Notes under the pieces: generated by a model
The model's input: the letters and a program-made list of their open reading frames with translations, nothing else
Told to the model about the DNA's origin: nothing
The model's database searches: none
Translations under genes and position numbers: made by a program
Origin: Streptomyces niger
GTDB taxonomy: Bacteria; Actinomycetota; Actinomycetes; Streptomycetales; Streptomycetaceae
Reading direction: 5' to 3'
Assembly (NCBI RefSeq): GCF_000718305.1
Contig: NZ_JOFQ01000023.1
Location: 62,001 to 126,000, forward strand
Length of the DNA stretch: 64,000 nt
Shown: positions 27,823 through 37,042 of the stretch, one piece after another
How the letters are laid out: each line of letters opens with the position of its first letter
How positions within the stretch are numbered: position 1 is the first letter of the stretch

Positions 27823-29058
27823 GTGACGACGCACAGCGCCCCACCCGAGACCAGTCGGCTGCTCGCCGAAGTCGCCGACTGGCTCGGCCACCCCGTCCCA
27901 CCCGAGTGGCAACGCGCCCTGCACCAAGTGCCCCGGCACCTGTTCCTGCCCGACCGGATCTGGCTCCGAGACGGGACCGGCGGCTACACCCCTTGCGACC
28001 GCAGCGCCTCGCCCGACCACAGCGCCTCCCCCGACCGCAACGCCTCCCCCGACCGCAGCGCCTCGCCCAACCGTTGGTGGCACGCCGCCTACAGCGACAT
28101 CCCTCTGATCACCGCGCTCCACATGGAGGAGGACGGCTACCAGCAGCCGCTGTCCTCCGCCTCTGCCCCCGGCACCGTCCTCGGCATGCTGGAAGCAGCA
28201 CACCTCGCCGACGGCCACACGGTCCTGGAGATCGGCACCGGTACCGGCTACCACGCAGCCCTCCTCTCCGCCCGCCTCGGCCCGGAGAACGTCACCAGCA
28301 TCGAAGTGGACACTGCCCTCGCCGAGACCGCCCGTGCCAACCTCACGGCAGCCGGTCACACCCCGACCGTCGTCACCGGCAACGGCGCCCACGGACACCC
28401 GCCCGCCGCCCCCTACGACCGGATCATTTCCACCTGCTCCGTACGCGCCGTTCCTGCGGCCTGGCTCGCCCAGACCCGCCCCGGCGCCCGCATCATCACC
28501 CCATGGAGCAGCGCCTGGATCAGTTATGGCACGCTCGCCCTCACCCGGCACGACGACGGCAGTGCGAGCGGCCCCTTCGCCCCCTACGGCGCCTACATGA
28601 CGATGCGCGGGCAGCGCCCGGACGTCGAACTCGAACGCGACCTTCTCCGCCCCGGGCAGAAGCCGGACCGTGCCATGAGCTCTCTCTCCCCCTGGCAAGT
28701 CGCCGGCGAGAACTACGACGCTCAGTTCGCCATCGGCCTCCGCGCCCCCGACGTGTGGCACTCCTGGGATACGGAGACCGACCAGGCCCACGTCCGACTG
28801 TGGCTCGCCGACGACGACGCCACCTCGTGGGCCGCCATCGACTACGACGGCCAGCAGCTCGATACCTTCGCCGTCCAACAGCACGGGCCACGCCACCTCT
28901 GGAACGAGATCGAAGCCGCACACAATGACTGGGTCCGAGCCGGCCGACCGGACGTCCACCAGCACCGCCTCACCGTCACTCCGGACGGGCACGGCAGCGT
29001 ACGGCACACCGTCCGCGCGCGAGCAGCGACAGCAAACCCACCGCGACCGTCATCCTGA
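27823..29058 (+). CDS. PCMT-like SAM-dependent methyltransferase
   Basis: A 411-residue protein. The core (about 90-290) resembles protein-L-isoaspartate O-methyltransferases: the N-terminal LHQVPRHLFLPDRIW (family VPRHxFVP), then motif I VLEIGTGTGYHAALLSARLG, and SIEVDTALAETA as motif II. It lacks a bacterial Pcm-like short end and has about 120 extra C-terminal residues, as in actinomycete relatives linked to peptide modification. An insertion of Ser-Ala-Ser-Pro-Asp-Arg repeats (an 18-bp array) lies between the N-terminal segment and WWHAAYSD. No precursor peptide is evident nearby. GTG 27823 is the likeliest start; an upstream start at 27700 is possible. Confidence 0.75.
   Translation: MTTHSAPPETSRLLAEVADWLGHPVPPEWQRALHQVPRHLFLPDRIWLRDGTGGYTPCDRSASPDHSASPDRNASPDRSASPNRWWHAAYSDIPLITALHMEEDGYQQPLSSASAPGTVLGMLEAAHLADGHTVLEIGTGTGYHAALLSARLGPENVTSIEVDTALAETARANLTAAGHTPTVVTGNGAHGHPPAAPYDRIISTCSVRAVPAAWLAQTRPGARIITPWSSAWISYGTLALTRHDDGSASGPFAPYGAYMTMRGQRPDVELERDLLRPGQKPDRAMSSLSPWQVAGENYDAQFAIGLRAPDVWHSWDTETDQAHVRLWLADDDATSWAAIDYDGQQLDTFAVQQHGPRHLWNEIEAAHNDWVRAGRPDVHQHRLTVTPDGHGSVRHTVRARAATANPPRPSS
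27997..28068. repeat. 18-bp in-frame tandem array (x4)
   Basis: Units gaccgcagcgcctcgccc and close variants at 27997, 28015, 28033 and 28051, inside the methyltransferase. Confidence 0.95.
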
Positions 29059-29487
29059 CCAGCTCTGGGCATGCCAGCACGCCGCCTCGCTCTCCTGCGG
29101 CCGACCCCGCCTCCCCCCGCAGTCCCACGTGCCCTCCGCACCGTCGTGCAACAGATACAGGGCGCGCAGCGCAGGCGGCAGCGATACGCCAAGGGCCCAG
29201 GGGGATGGGTAGGGCGGCCGGACGTCCTCGCCTGCTGGCGCCCCGGTACGGACATACGGAGTACGGACGTACGGACGCTCCGCCTGCCACCGGGACGGAA
29301 TGGAGTCGCGCACGGCCAGCCGGGTCAGCAGAGCCAGTAGGGCCGCGCCAAGAGAGGCCGTCCGTGCCGTCGACGCCTACGGTGGGCACAACGCACCCCA
29401 CCGTCGACGCCTACGGTGCACAACGCACCCCGTTACGGTGGGCACAGCGCACCCCATGTACGTGTCGGCGGTTGAGGGAGTGGTTCC
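29059..29487. other. Intergenic with a roughly 33-bp repeat
   Basis: No gene. From about 29367 to 29457 the motif gtcgacgcctacggtg...cacaacgcacccc occurs twice plus a truncated third copy, ending about 30 bases before the SDR start. Confidence 0.6.
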
Positions 29488-30498
29488 ATGGCGGCCGCGA
29501 AGAGCCCGCTGCACGGCAGGACGGCAGTCGTCACGGGAGCAGCGCGCGGGCTGGGCCGGGCGATGGCCCGGGACCTGTCCGGGCGCGGCGCGAAGGTCGC
29601 CCTCCTGGGCCGCGAGGAACAGACACTGGCGGAGGTCCGCGAGTCCCTGCCGGGCGAATCCTGGTGCTGGGAGGTCGACGTCACCGATGACGGCGGGATG
29701 GCTCGGACCGCCGAGGAGATCCGCGAGCGGTTCGGGCTCCCTTCCGTCGTCGTGGCCAACGCGGGCGTGGCGGAAGGCGGCCCCTTCGCGGAGTCCGACC
29801 CTGCCACCTGGCGGCGGGTGATCGAGGTGAACCTCATCGGCAGTGCCGTCACCGCCCGTACCTTCCTCCCCTCCCTCCTCGCCACCCACGGATACTTCCT
29901 GCAGATCGCCTCGCTCGCGGCCATCGGCGCCGCCCCCATGATGAGCGCGTACTGCGCTTCCAAGGCCGGCGTGGAGTCCTTCGCCCACTCGCTGCGCGCG
30001 GAAGTGGCACACCGCGGGGTGGGCGTCGGCATCGCCTATATCAACTGGACCGATACCGACATGATCCGCGACGCCGACCAGCACGTGGTCCTACGGGAGC
30101 TGCGCGGCCACATGCCACCGCCGGCCCGCAAGGTGTATCCGGTGGCGCACGTCGCCGGCTGGCTGGTCGGCGCGATCGAACGCCGGCGGCCGGCGGTGTA
30201 CCAGCCGGCCTGGCTGCAGGCGACCCAACTGGTACGGGCTGCCATACCGTCCGTCGTCACGATGCTCTCCCGCCGCGAGCTGCCGCGCCTCATCGACAAG
30301 GGGTCCTTCGACGCGACCGGCCTCCTCGGCGCGGGCGGCCGCGCCGACAGTATGTCGGGCGCCAGCAGCGCAACAGACACGCGTAGCTCGAGAGGCACAG
30401 ACAACGCGAGAGGCACTGGTAGCGCGGGAAGCACGGGTAGCGCGAAAGGCACTGATAGCCCGAGAGGCGCTGGCAGTACCGGGCGACGTCCCGGATGA
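29488..30498 (+). CDS. SDR family oxidoreductase with repetitive tail
   Basis: A 336-residue SDR. TGAARGLG binds the cofactor, then VVANAG, and the catalytic Ser/Tyr/Lys set is IASLAAIGAAPMMSAYCASK. The family ends near residue 285. The remaining residues are a low-complexity tail of six-residue units (Ser-Ala-Lys-Gly-Thr-Asp and variants) encoded by five 18-bp repeats. GAGGGAG precedes the ATG. Function is a cytosolic NAD(P)-dependent oxidoreductase of unknown substrate. The tail is unlikely to be needed for catalysis. Confidence 0.9.
   Translation: MAAAKSPLHGRTAVVTGAARGLGRAMARDLSGRGAKVALLGREEQTLAEVRESLPGESWCWEVDVTDDGGMARTAEEIRERFGLPSVVVANAGVAEGGPFAESDPATWRRVIEVNLIGSAVTARTFLPSLLATHGYFLQIASLAAIGAAPMMSAYCASKAGVESFAHSLRAEVAHRGVGVGIAYINWTDTDMIRDADQHVVLRELRGHMPPPARKVYPVAHVAGWLVGAIERRRPAVYQPAWLQATQLVRAAIPSVVTMLSRRELPRLIDKGSFDATGLLGAGGRADSMSGASSATDTRSSRGTDNARGTGSAGSTGSAKGTDSPRGAGSTGRRPG
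30385..30474. repeat. 18-bp in-frame tandem array (x5)
   Basis: Imperfect units at 30385, 30403, 30421, 30439 and 30457 (for example agcgcgaaaggcactgat), encoding the SDR tail. Confidence 0.9.
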
Positions 30499-30704
30499 CG
30501 TCCCTGTACGCCTAGAGCTACGGCGTCGGCATCACCGACCGCGACCACAGCCAGAGCTTCCCACCCCGTCCCGAATCCGCCGCGACTGCGCACCATGGCC
30601 GTGGCCGGCTGGCTTGTAGTCCTCCCCCGCGCCCAGAGAACATCGGTGACACCTGACACCTGACACCGTCGGACAGTTCAGCGTCTCCGGTCGTCAGATG
30701 CCGG

Positions 30705-31190
30705 TCATTCACAGCACTGTGAGGTGGCGTGGCGTCGAGTCTCCGAAGGGTGGATGCCGACATACCGCGTGAGGGACAGCGCGTCCTGCGGCTCGTCGAC
30801 CTGGAAGGTGACGCGACACAGCAGGCTGCCCCCTCCAGCGCGGCACCCTCGCAGGCAAGGACGAAGACGAGCGAGAGCGAGGAAGGCGGACCGGGCGTTC
30901 CGTCGTCGGACGGGTGGAAGAAACACACGTCGAGATAGGCACGTGCGGCATAGGCACGTGCGGCCCGGGCGATGAGAGGAAGGGGCCGCTCAACATGGCG
31001 TGCGCTCTCGGCCAGATGGGCGTCGAGACGGGCTCGGGTGTCCGGGCCGATGCCGTAGCGTTCCCGGCCCCTCCTTGGCGAAGGCCGGCAGGTTGCGGAA
31101 CGGGAGCGGCTGCGGTGTACCCAGTACATGCTGCTGCCAGCGTTGGAGCAGCTCGAACTTGCGGTCTCGTCTCGCCGGCCTCGCCGCTGT
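30705..31190 (-). pseudogene. Fic/Doc-family protein, multiply frameshifted
   Basis: Pieces in three minus-strand frames join into a Streptomyces Fic protein: KFELLQRWQQHVLGTPQPLP, RERYGIGPDTRARLDAHLAE, AYLDVCFFHPSDDG followed in another frame by NARSAFLAL (the HPFxDGNxR AMPylation motif), and VTFQVDEPQDALSLTRYVGI. A missing base at the DG/N junction and further shifts break it. A 15-bp duplication (30935-30964) repeats Ala-Ala-Arg-Ala-Tyr in frame. It cannot make an active enzyme. Confidence 0.75.
30935..30964. repeat. Exact 15-bp tandem duplication (x2)
   Basis: ataggcacgtgcggc twice, inside the Fic remnant just before its active-site motif. Confidence 0.95.
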
Positions 31191-31312
31191 CGCCTCTCTC
31201 GCCGTGTAACGAACAGCGAAGTGTCCGGCATGACAGATACAGATCGAGATCGCGCTGACGATGACCGAGTTCCTCAGCTCATGCCTACCAATGCGATGAG
31301 TGGGGCCCGCCG

Positions 31313-31936
31313 TCAGATACGGAGGTCGCGCGGGAAGCCGGTCCAACGCAGTTCGGTGGGGAGGTGCCCCATGTCGTTGTAGAAGAGCACCGCCGCAGGG
31401 CGACCGGGCGCATAGCGGATGACGGTCAGTGCGGCATTGGCATGATTGAGGCCCATCCACCGCCACTTCGGCGCTTCGAGGGCGGCTCGCACGAGCCAGC
31501 CAATGAGGAAGTTGTGCGTGACGATCAGTTCGTGGCGAGGTTCGTCGCCGTCGACAGGGCCGGTGAAGCGTGCGAGTGCCGCCTGAGCCAGCTCTGGGCC
31601 GTTCTCGCTTTCCTCGGGGGGAAATTGGGAGAGACGAGCGAGCATGGCGTCCGCCGATTCCGGCGGCAATTCATCTCGCTGCGGCAGGTAGGGGATGTAG
31701 TCCCCGGCCAGCGCGGAAGGCTGCAGGGGAACGCCGTCGAGCCGCTCACAGATCAGCTGGGCGGTCTGCTCCGCTCGCGGAAGTGGGCCGTGCTGGACAA
31801 TCGTGAGGGGACTGCGTCGAAGCCGTTCGCCCAGCAGTATCGCTTGCCGGCGTCCGTTGTCGGTCAGCTCACTCTCATCCCGTGACGCCTCGCCGTGCCG
31901 CGCAAGGTAAAGGTATCGGGCAGCTCTTCCCACCAC
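31313..31936 (-). CDS. Histidine phosphatase family protein
   Basis: A 207-residue member of the phosphoglycerate-mutase-like branch. YLYLARHGEASRD at the N-terminus carries the catalytic RHG, and VTHNFLIGWLVRAAL supplies the second His. Glu and Arg residues of the substrate pocket (GPLPRAEQTAQLI) are present. It likely acts as a cytosolic phosphatase on a small molecule. GTG 31936 is preferred, with GGAGGA eight bases upstream; the longer frame has an Arg-rich, non-conserved extension. Confidence 0.85.
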   Translation of the reverse strand: MVGRAARYLYLARHGEASRDESELTDNGRRQAILLGERLRRSPLTIVQHGPLPRAEQTAQLICERLDGVPLQPSALAGDYIPYLPQRDELPPESADAMLARLSQFPPEESENGPELAQAALARFTGPVDGDEPRHELIVTHNFLIGWLVRAALEAPKWRWMGLNHANAALTVIRYAPGRPAAVLFYNDMGHLPTELRWTGFPRDLRI

Positions 31937-32679
31937 AGCGGCTCCTCCGTCAGCATTTGCGATCTTGTCAACGCCTGGACGGACGCTGCCCTGCGCCGTG
32001 TGGTTCCGGCGCCGATGAACACCTCGCCCCCAGGCAACCGTCGGCGACGTATGTCGGCCTGCCGGCCTCCCCCCGTTCGTGCGACTCCTGCTCGTGAGCT
32101 GGCGGCGAGGCGGTAGGAGCCGGTGCCGGTTCTGACGCGTGACACAGCTACCCGACAAAGGGGCGGTGGCAACCTGACTCCCAGCAGCGTTCGGCCCCCG
32201 AAACCGGGAACACACTCTCCAGCACACCGCCTCTTGTCCGGCTCAACGTCGGCCGGCCACCGTCCCGCGCAAGGGGTGCCAGGTGTGCCCCTGGGGTGGG
32301 GAGCACGAGTCTCGCCGTCTCACGCCATGGTTGCGCCGTCGTGACCACGAAACCAAGAAGACGAACCAGCTACGCCCCGGGCCTTCGAGGACGCGGCCCG
32401 GCCGAGAACGTGCAGGTTGGCGGCGTCTGACACGCCGTGGCGACATCGAGGCCAGCGAGCCGAGGACGGCAATCTCCTTGGGGTCGACAGCCAACCCATC
32501 AGACGAAGCTGCTGCCTCCAGCGCGAAGCGGGAGCAGACGCTACTGCCGTGTCCAACATCGGCCGGCCATGGACACCGGCGGTGTCAGCTCACCTGCAGT
32601 CACCGCCCTCAGCACCCGGCACCCAGCTGCCGCCACTCAGCTCCCGGCACTCAGCTACTCACCACTCAGCTGCAGCTTG
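31937..32679. other. About 740 bases without a gene
   Basis: Nothing recognisable. Near 32625-32675 cactcagct-type 12-base motifs recur close to the lysE-like stop. Confidence 0.45.
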
Positions 32680-33348
32680 TCAGCGCAGGGCGACCGCCGC
32701 GCCCGTTCGTTCGGTGGCGATCTTGACGGCGAAGCCCGCCAGCGCGGTGCCCATCACATAGCGGTGCAGGCGCTGCCAGAGCGGGTGCCGGCCGAAGAAC
32801 CCGGCGACGGAGCCGGCCGTCACGATGAAGAACGCGTTGCCTGCCACACCCACCGCGATCTGGGTCAGCCCCAACGCCACGCCCTGCCAACCGACATGGC
32901 CGAGCGCCGGGTCGACGAACTGCGGCAGCAGCGAAATGTAGAGGATGGCCACCTTGGGATTGAGCAGGCAGGTGAGAAAGCCCATAAGGAAGAGCTTGCG
33001 GGTCCCGTCCGGCGCCAGCTCCTGCGGCGCGAGGGCGGATCGGCCGCCCGGTCGGACGGCCTTCCAGGCCAGCCAGAGCAGGTAGCCCGCTCCGACCAGC
33101 TTGATCACCAGGTAGACCTCCGGCACCAGCGCGAAGACGGTGGCGATACCGGCGGACACCGCGAAGAGGTAGACCAGGAAGCCGAGGCCGACCCCGGCCA
33201 ACGAGACCAGCCCCGCCCGACGGCCCTGGGCGATCGAGCGGGAGACCAGGTAGATCATGTTCGGCCCCGGCGTCAGCACCATGCCGAGCTCCACCATCGC
33301 GATCCCTGCTATTGCTCCCAACCCGACCACAACAAAACCTCCGTACAT
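32680..33348 (-). CDS. LysE/RhtB-family exporter
   Basis: A 222-residue membrane protein with about six transmembrane helices. VELGMVLTPGPNMIYLVSRS contains the family's TPGPN motif, GFLTCLLNPKVAILY is the conserved loop, and LSLLPQFVDP-like residues (ISLLPQFVDPALGH) follow. It should export amino acids or related metabolites. ATG 33348 (MYGGFVVVGLGA) begins the first helix; the longer frame adds a non-membrane extension. It is a single gene. Confidence 0.92.
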   Translation of the reverse strand: MYGGFVVVGLGAIAGIAMVELGMVLTPGPNMIYLVSRSIAQGRRAGLVSLAGVGLGFLVYLFAVSAGIATVFALVPEVYLVIKLVGAGYLLWLAWKAVRPGGRSALAPQELAPDGTRKLFLMGFLTCLLNPKVAILYISLLPQFVDPALGHVGWQGVALGLTQIAVGVAGNAFFIVTAGSVAGFFGRHPLWQRLHRYVMGTALAGFAVKIATERTGAAVALR

Positions 33349-33534
33349 ACGTTCGCCTGGTGGCAACCTAACAGCCCACGGCCACGTGCGGCTCAGCGTG
33401 CCGAACCGCAACAACCGTCACCTCACCACGCCAACACCCCAGCCGCGGTCGCCACCGGTCGTTTCGTCGAGATCGAACCGCGCGCTAACCTCCCCCTGCC
33501 GTCTCGAAAGGGTCAGCCCCCACCGTTCCCCTGT

Positions 33535-33602
33535 TGCGCTGCCACTGCCACTGCCACTACCAGTGCAAGTGCCACTGCCACTGCCGCTGCCGCTGCCGCT
33601 GC
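33535..33602. repeat. 6-bp microsatellite-like array
   Basis: About eleven imperfect copies of gccact/gccgct. Confidence 0.9.
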
Positions 33603-33675
33603 TAGCACGGCTTCCACAGTCGGCGCCGGTGCCAGGGCCGGTAAGGAGTGCGAAGCGCAGGCACTGGTGCGGTAG

Positions 33676-33815
33676 GACATCGCCGACCTTCGTACCGGGC
33701 GCCTGTCGCGTTTCGTGAGGCAGTACGCCGATACGCACGCCGTCCTGCGCATCGCCGCCGAAGACTACGCGGCGGACATGTCCGCAGATACCTTTCCCGG
33801 CCCGGAGCTCATCCC
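33676..33815 (+). pseudogene. PanB-like C-terminal fragment
   Basis: After an in-frame TAG, the reading frame gives TGRLSRFVRQYADTHAVLRI and YAADMSADTFPGPE. This matches the C-terminal end of ketopantoate hydroxymethyltransferase (KFVRxYADxxxVLxxAxxxYAxDVxxxxFPGPE). The rest of the gene is missing. Confidence 0.6.
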
Positions 33816-34150
33816 GGCCCGAAGCGCATCCCGGCCCGGAGCTCGCCTCCCAGCACCTCGGCACCGCCGCCGGCCAAGCACGTCAGCCAAGCCCGGGCGT
33901 GCAGGTACGGTTCGACCTCGTCGGTCGCCATCCCGTCACAGATCTTCAGGGCGGAGACGAAGGCCCTTCTGACGCCGTACCGGACGGCTTCGTTCGGGGC
34001 GCGTCGGCCAGCCGCTCGACGTGGCGCAGTGCGGCGGCGAATACGGCGCCGGTGTCGGGTGGTGACCGAACCGGTCTGCCGGGTCAGGTGTCGCGTCCGT
34101 CCGGCATGGTCTCGCTGGCGAGGCGTCCCCCGGGCCGACCGACGCGCGCG
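33815..34150 (-). pseudogene. Decayed unknown gene
   Basis: Minus-strand codons with strong G/C third positions encode YGVRRAFVSALKICDGMATD, then EVEPYLHARAWLTCL. A different frame upstream reads TGAVFAAALRHVERLADAP. The two look like one protein split by a shift. I do not recognise the family. Confidence 0.35.
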
Positions 34151-34357
34151 AGGCACATCGCAGCCCGTTGCGAGCCAGTGCCCTGCACGCCGTGCACGCC
34201 ATGCAGGGGAAGACGGGCATCTATTCGTGTTGCTCAGGAGACCGTTGTGAAGAACTGAGTGCCGTCTCCTGCCGTTTGTGGAAAGGAGCTGACTTTCACG
34301 CCTCATCGGTGCCAAGCATGGTCACGTCAACCGACTGACCATCGGAGGGACACCGTT

Positions 34358-35521
34358 GTGAGAACGCGAAATACCCGCAAGGCCGGCTTAGTTGCGGTGG
34401 TGACCGCGGCATTGCTCATCCCGCTGACTGGTACGCCGGCACACGCCGACGGCGACGCCGGGGGAAACACGAGCGGCCGGACCGAGATCAAGATGGCACC
34501 GGTCAAGAAGATCACTGCCGACGCACCCAAGACTGCCGACGCACCCAGGAACGACGGGGCGACCGGGGCCCATCCCAAGGACGTGACCTGCGCGGTCAAC
34601 CAATTCACCTTTGACCGCACCACGTCCTGTTACAGCGGGACCGGCACGATTCAGTTCAAGGACGCCTCTACGGGCCAGGTGAACGGCACCGCGCAGTTGG
34701 CGATGACCGTCAACGGCAAGCTCGATCCCCGCAATCGCCACAAGGCCGACTACACCGCGAAAGTCACCCTCTCTCGCCCCACCGTGCCGGAAGGCTGGCT
34801 GGGACAGGGCGCCGTGTCCTTCAAGTGTGCCACGTGCCGGGCCACCGGCGGTGGCTCCCAGCTCCTTACCCCCGGCACCACGCGCACCTATACGTTCTCC
34901 GTGGACTCGGTGGGCGAAGAACTGAACACCGATGACTGGGGCCAGCGCCTCAACATCACTTTCCCGCGCTACACGCCGGTCAATCTGGAGACCATCGCAG
35001 GCAAGGTGCGCTGTGACAACACACCGTATGTCAGCCCGCAGAAGGACGGCGGCTGTGTGTTCCCCCAGTACACCCCGACCTGGCAGGTCTCGGTGAGCGA
35101 CGGCCGAGTGGCCGAGGTCGCCTGGCACATCGACTGGGCGCAGCGGAACCTGCAGCATCCGTGGGGCGCCCCGCACAAGGGCTATCCATTGCACCGCACG
35201 ATGGATCCAGCTCTGCAGGAGGCGAATCGCAAGGTCTCCTGCAAGGGGGTACCCAAGCCGCCGGCTGATCCGGACGAGCCGGAGAAGTCCTGCGATGAGT
35301 ACCCGTATGCCGCCTCGTATGAGGGCGCGAGCCGGAATCTGGACTACTCGTGCCAGTTCCTCAACGCCAAGCACAACAGCAAGGAAGGCAGTCTGAAGAA
35401 GGCGTGGCAGAACTCCCAGCGGGTCCTGGAGGAGGACGCGTTCTGGGTGGAGGTCGTCAAGCCTGCTGGGGCCGTCGCGCCGCCCCAGCCCCGCGGCCCG
35501 GTGGGCTGCGGCTCCAGCTGA
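34358..35521 (+). CDS. Secreted protein with NucA/NucB-type DNase domain
   Basis: A 387-residue secreted protein. The signal peptide (RKAGLVAVVTAALLIPLTG, cut after AHA) is followed by a Lys/Thr-rich spacer and a beta-rich middle part with cysteines (FKCATCRATGGG). The C-terminal domain begins near KSCDEYPYAASYEGASRN, the DEYP-type catalytic motif of sporulation nuclease NucB and Streptomyces relatives. It should cut DNA outside the cell. GTG 34358 follows GGAGGGA at eight bases. It is probably involved in nutrient release, competition or development; the following gene may be cotranscribed. Confidence 0.88.
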   Translation: MRTRNTRKAGLVAVVTAALLIPLTGTPAHADGDAGGNTSGRTEIKMAPVKKITADAPKTADAPRNDGATGAHPKDVTCAVNQFTFDRTTSCYSGTGTIQFKDASTGQVNGTAQLAMTVNGKLDPRNRHKADYTAKVTLSRPTVPEGWLGQGAVSFKCATCRATGGGSQLLTPGTTRTYTFSVDSVGEELNTDDWGQRLNITFPRYTPVNLETIAGKVRCDNTPYVSPQKDGGCVFPQYTPTWQVSVSDGRVAEVAWHIDWAQRNLQHPWGAPHKGYPLHRTMDPALQEANRKVSCKGVPKPPADPDEPEKSCDEYPYAASYEGASRNLDYSCQFLNAKHNSKEGSLKKAWQNSQRVLEEDAFWVEVVKPAGAVAPPQPRGPVGCGSS

Positions 35522-35622
35522 GCGGCGCAATCCCCCTTTCACGAGGGTGAGGTGAGGGCAGGCTGCATACTCGGGGCCTGCCCTCGTCCCTGTCTGCCGG
35601 CCAACGATAGGAGCTGCCCGCG

Positions 35623-36207
35623 ATGCCGACACTGCTTCACGAGGCCGCCGGTCGCCTGTTCATCAGCGACAACACCTTCCGTCTCTACGACCCCGATGTC
35701 ATGCAGCACCCGGAGGACGACGGTGACTTCGACGCCACCGCAACCGGTCTGGTAGCCCTGACCGCCTCCGGGCCCCTCATCGTCTGCGGCACTCACCTCG
35801 GACAGGTCGAGGTCACCGCGCAGCTCTGGGATCGCGCACCCGACCTGAGCGGGGAGAACTCACAGGACAAGCACGACAAGCAGGACAGGCGAGACTGGCA
35901 CGACAGGCGGGTCTGGCAGGACATCGCAGAGCTGACAGTGCCCTGGTCCGGCAACACTCTGGAAATCTGGGGCGAGGGCGAGCCGGAGATCCCCCTCCCC
36001 CTCCCCGGGCCCGGCACCTACCGGCTGCGTGTCCACGCCCGCCACCGCGATGCAGGCGAAGACCGCGACGAGAACACGCCGGTGGAGACGGTGCTCCTGC
36101 AACTCTGGCCTACCGAGGGCCCGCACGAACCACCGCTTGTCCACAAGGCCGACAGCACCACCGGCGCACTATGGCGCGAGGACCAGAAGGAAGAAAAGGA
36201 AGAATAA
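35623..36207 (+). CDS. Hypothetical acidic protein after the nuclease
   Basis: A 194-residue cytosolic protein: MPTLLHEAAGRLFISDNTFR, ALTASGPLIVCGTHLGQVEV, and a beta-rich C-terminal part GPGTYRLRVHARHRDAGEDR. It has a charged insertion (DKHDKQDRRDWHDRRVWQ) that looks like a short-repeat expansion. No enzyme motif. AGGAG lies fourteen bases before the ATG. It follows the secreted nuclease by 101 bases in the same direction; a role as its intracellular protector is possible but unproven. Confidence 0.7.
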   Translation: MPTLLHEAAGRLFISDNTFRLYDPDVMQHPEDDGDFDATATGLVALTASGPLIVCGTHLGQVEVTAQLWDRAPDLSGENSQDKHDKQDRRDWHDRRVWQDIAELTVPWSGNTLEIWGEGEPEIPLPLPGPGTYRLRVHARHRDAGEDRDENTPVETVLLQLWPTEGPHEPPLVHKADSTTGALWREDQKEEKEE

Positions 36208-36262
36208 GAGGGTAGAGGGAAGAATAAAAGGAGGCGGAGGAATAGGAGGAATAGCAGAAGTC
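36186..36262 (+). other. Purine tract
   Basis: An almost unbroken A/G run with many GAAGA and GGAGG units. It starts in the last codons of the preceding gene, covers its stop, and stands out from the surrounding GC-rich sequence. Confidence 0.7.
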
Positions 36263-36433
36263 TCTGGCTCGGACCCAGCTGCACGGACTTCCTGGCTTCC
36301 TGGCCGATTCCGACGGCGGCCGAGCCCGCTGCGCACAGCACCTTGTGACGCCCCGTCACCTGCCTTCCCCCGCTCCTCACCCACTCCAACCTTTCTTTCG
36401 AAGACGCCAGGCCGCGGAGACGCCTTCGATTGA

Positions 36434-37042
36434 TTAGTGGAGGGACGCCAGCGATGGGTCCGTGGTCGAGCCGGAACCATCGGCGGCCACCTCAGCTCCG
36501 TGCGCTGGGAAACCTCGTTCGGCCTGCGGTACGGAGGGCTTCTGCCGCCTTGTGATGCCCGGGTCCAGGCCCTTGGGGAGCGGCTCGTCTCCATTCAAGT
36601 GGGCGGAGCTCCACTCGCCGGCGGCGCGGGCGACGGAGCGTACGAAGGGCGGCAGGGCCTCCGGGCGGCGGAGTTGCTCGGTGGCGGGGGTACGGGTGAT
36701 GACGCCTTCGGTCCAGGTGACCGTCTGTCCCTGGCCGCCGCATGCCGCGTGCTCGGTGGTGCCTCGGACCTGGCAGGCCAGGCAGGTGATCTTTGCGGTG
36801 CCCTTGCAGCGAGGGCAGGTGGTACGGCCACGGCCGCGGCAACCGGTGCAGGGCCTTGCCCACTGCGCCGCACCGGAGCAGTCGGCCGAGACTTCCTGGC
36901 CTGCGGCGAGGACCGCGCGGGGGTGGTCCCACTGCGCGGTGCCGCCGCAGGCCCGGCACGGGGTCGTCTCCCGGCATTCACCGCACGGCACGTCCGGCTC
37001 GCACGTCAGATGACCACGACCGGTACACCGTGCGCAGCTCAC
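36434..37042 (-). CDS. DnaJ-type zinc-ribbon protein without J domain
   Basis: A 202-residue protein. The N-terminal half holds repeated CxxCxGxG-like knuckles: MSCARCTGRGHLTC, PCGECRETTPCRACGGTA, and RPCTGCRGRGRTTCPRCKGT followed by ITCLACQ. This is the cysteine-rich domain of DnaJ, yet there is no J domain. It likely binds two or more zinc ions and may hold unfolded proteins or nucleic acid. The C-terminal part is Pro/Ala-rich and featureless. GTG 37042 lies about 40 bases from a 26-bp tandem array in its promoter. Confidence 0.75.
   Translation of the reverse strand: MSCARCTGRGHLTCEPDVPCGECRETTPCRACGGTAQWDHPRAVLAAGQEVSADCSGAAQWARPCTGCRGRGRTTCPRCKGTAKITCLACQVRGTTEHAACGGQGQTVTWTEGVITRTPATEQLRRPEALPPFVRSVARAAGEWSSAHLNGDEPLPKGLDPGITRRQKPSVPQAERGFPAHGAEVAADGSGSTTDPSLASLH

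Larger units (their letters stand above)
33349..34357. other. About 1 kb of gene remnants and simple repeats
   Basis: Contains a CACTGC/CCACTG six-base array at about 33535-33602, a PanB-like fragment, and a decayed minus-strand frame (listed separately). No intact gene. Confidence 0.55.

Noticed and set aside
32437..33675. 412-codon plus-strand frame opposite the LysE-type exporter
   Set aside because: Shadow; LysE motifs are on the minus strand.
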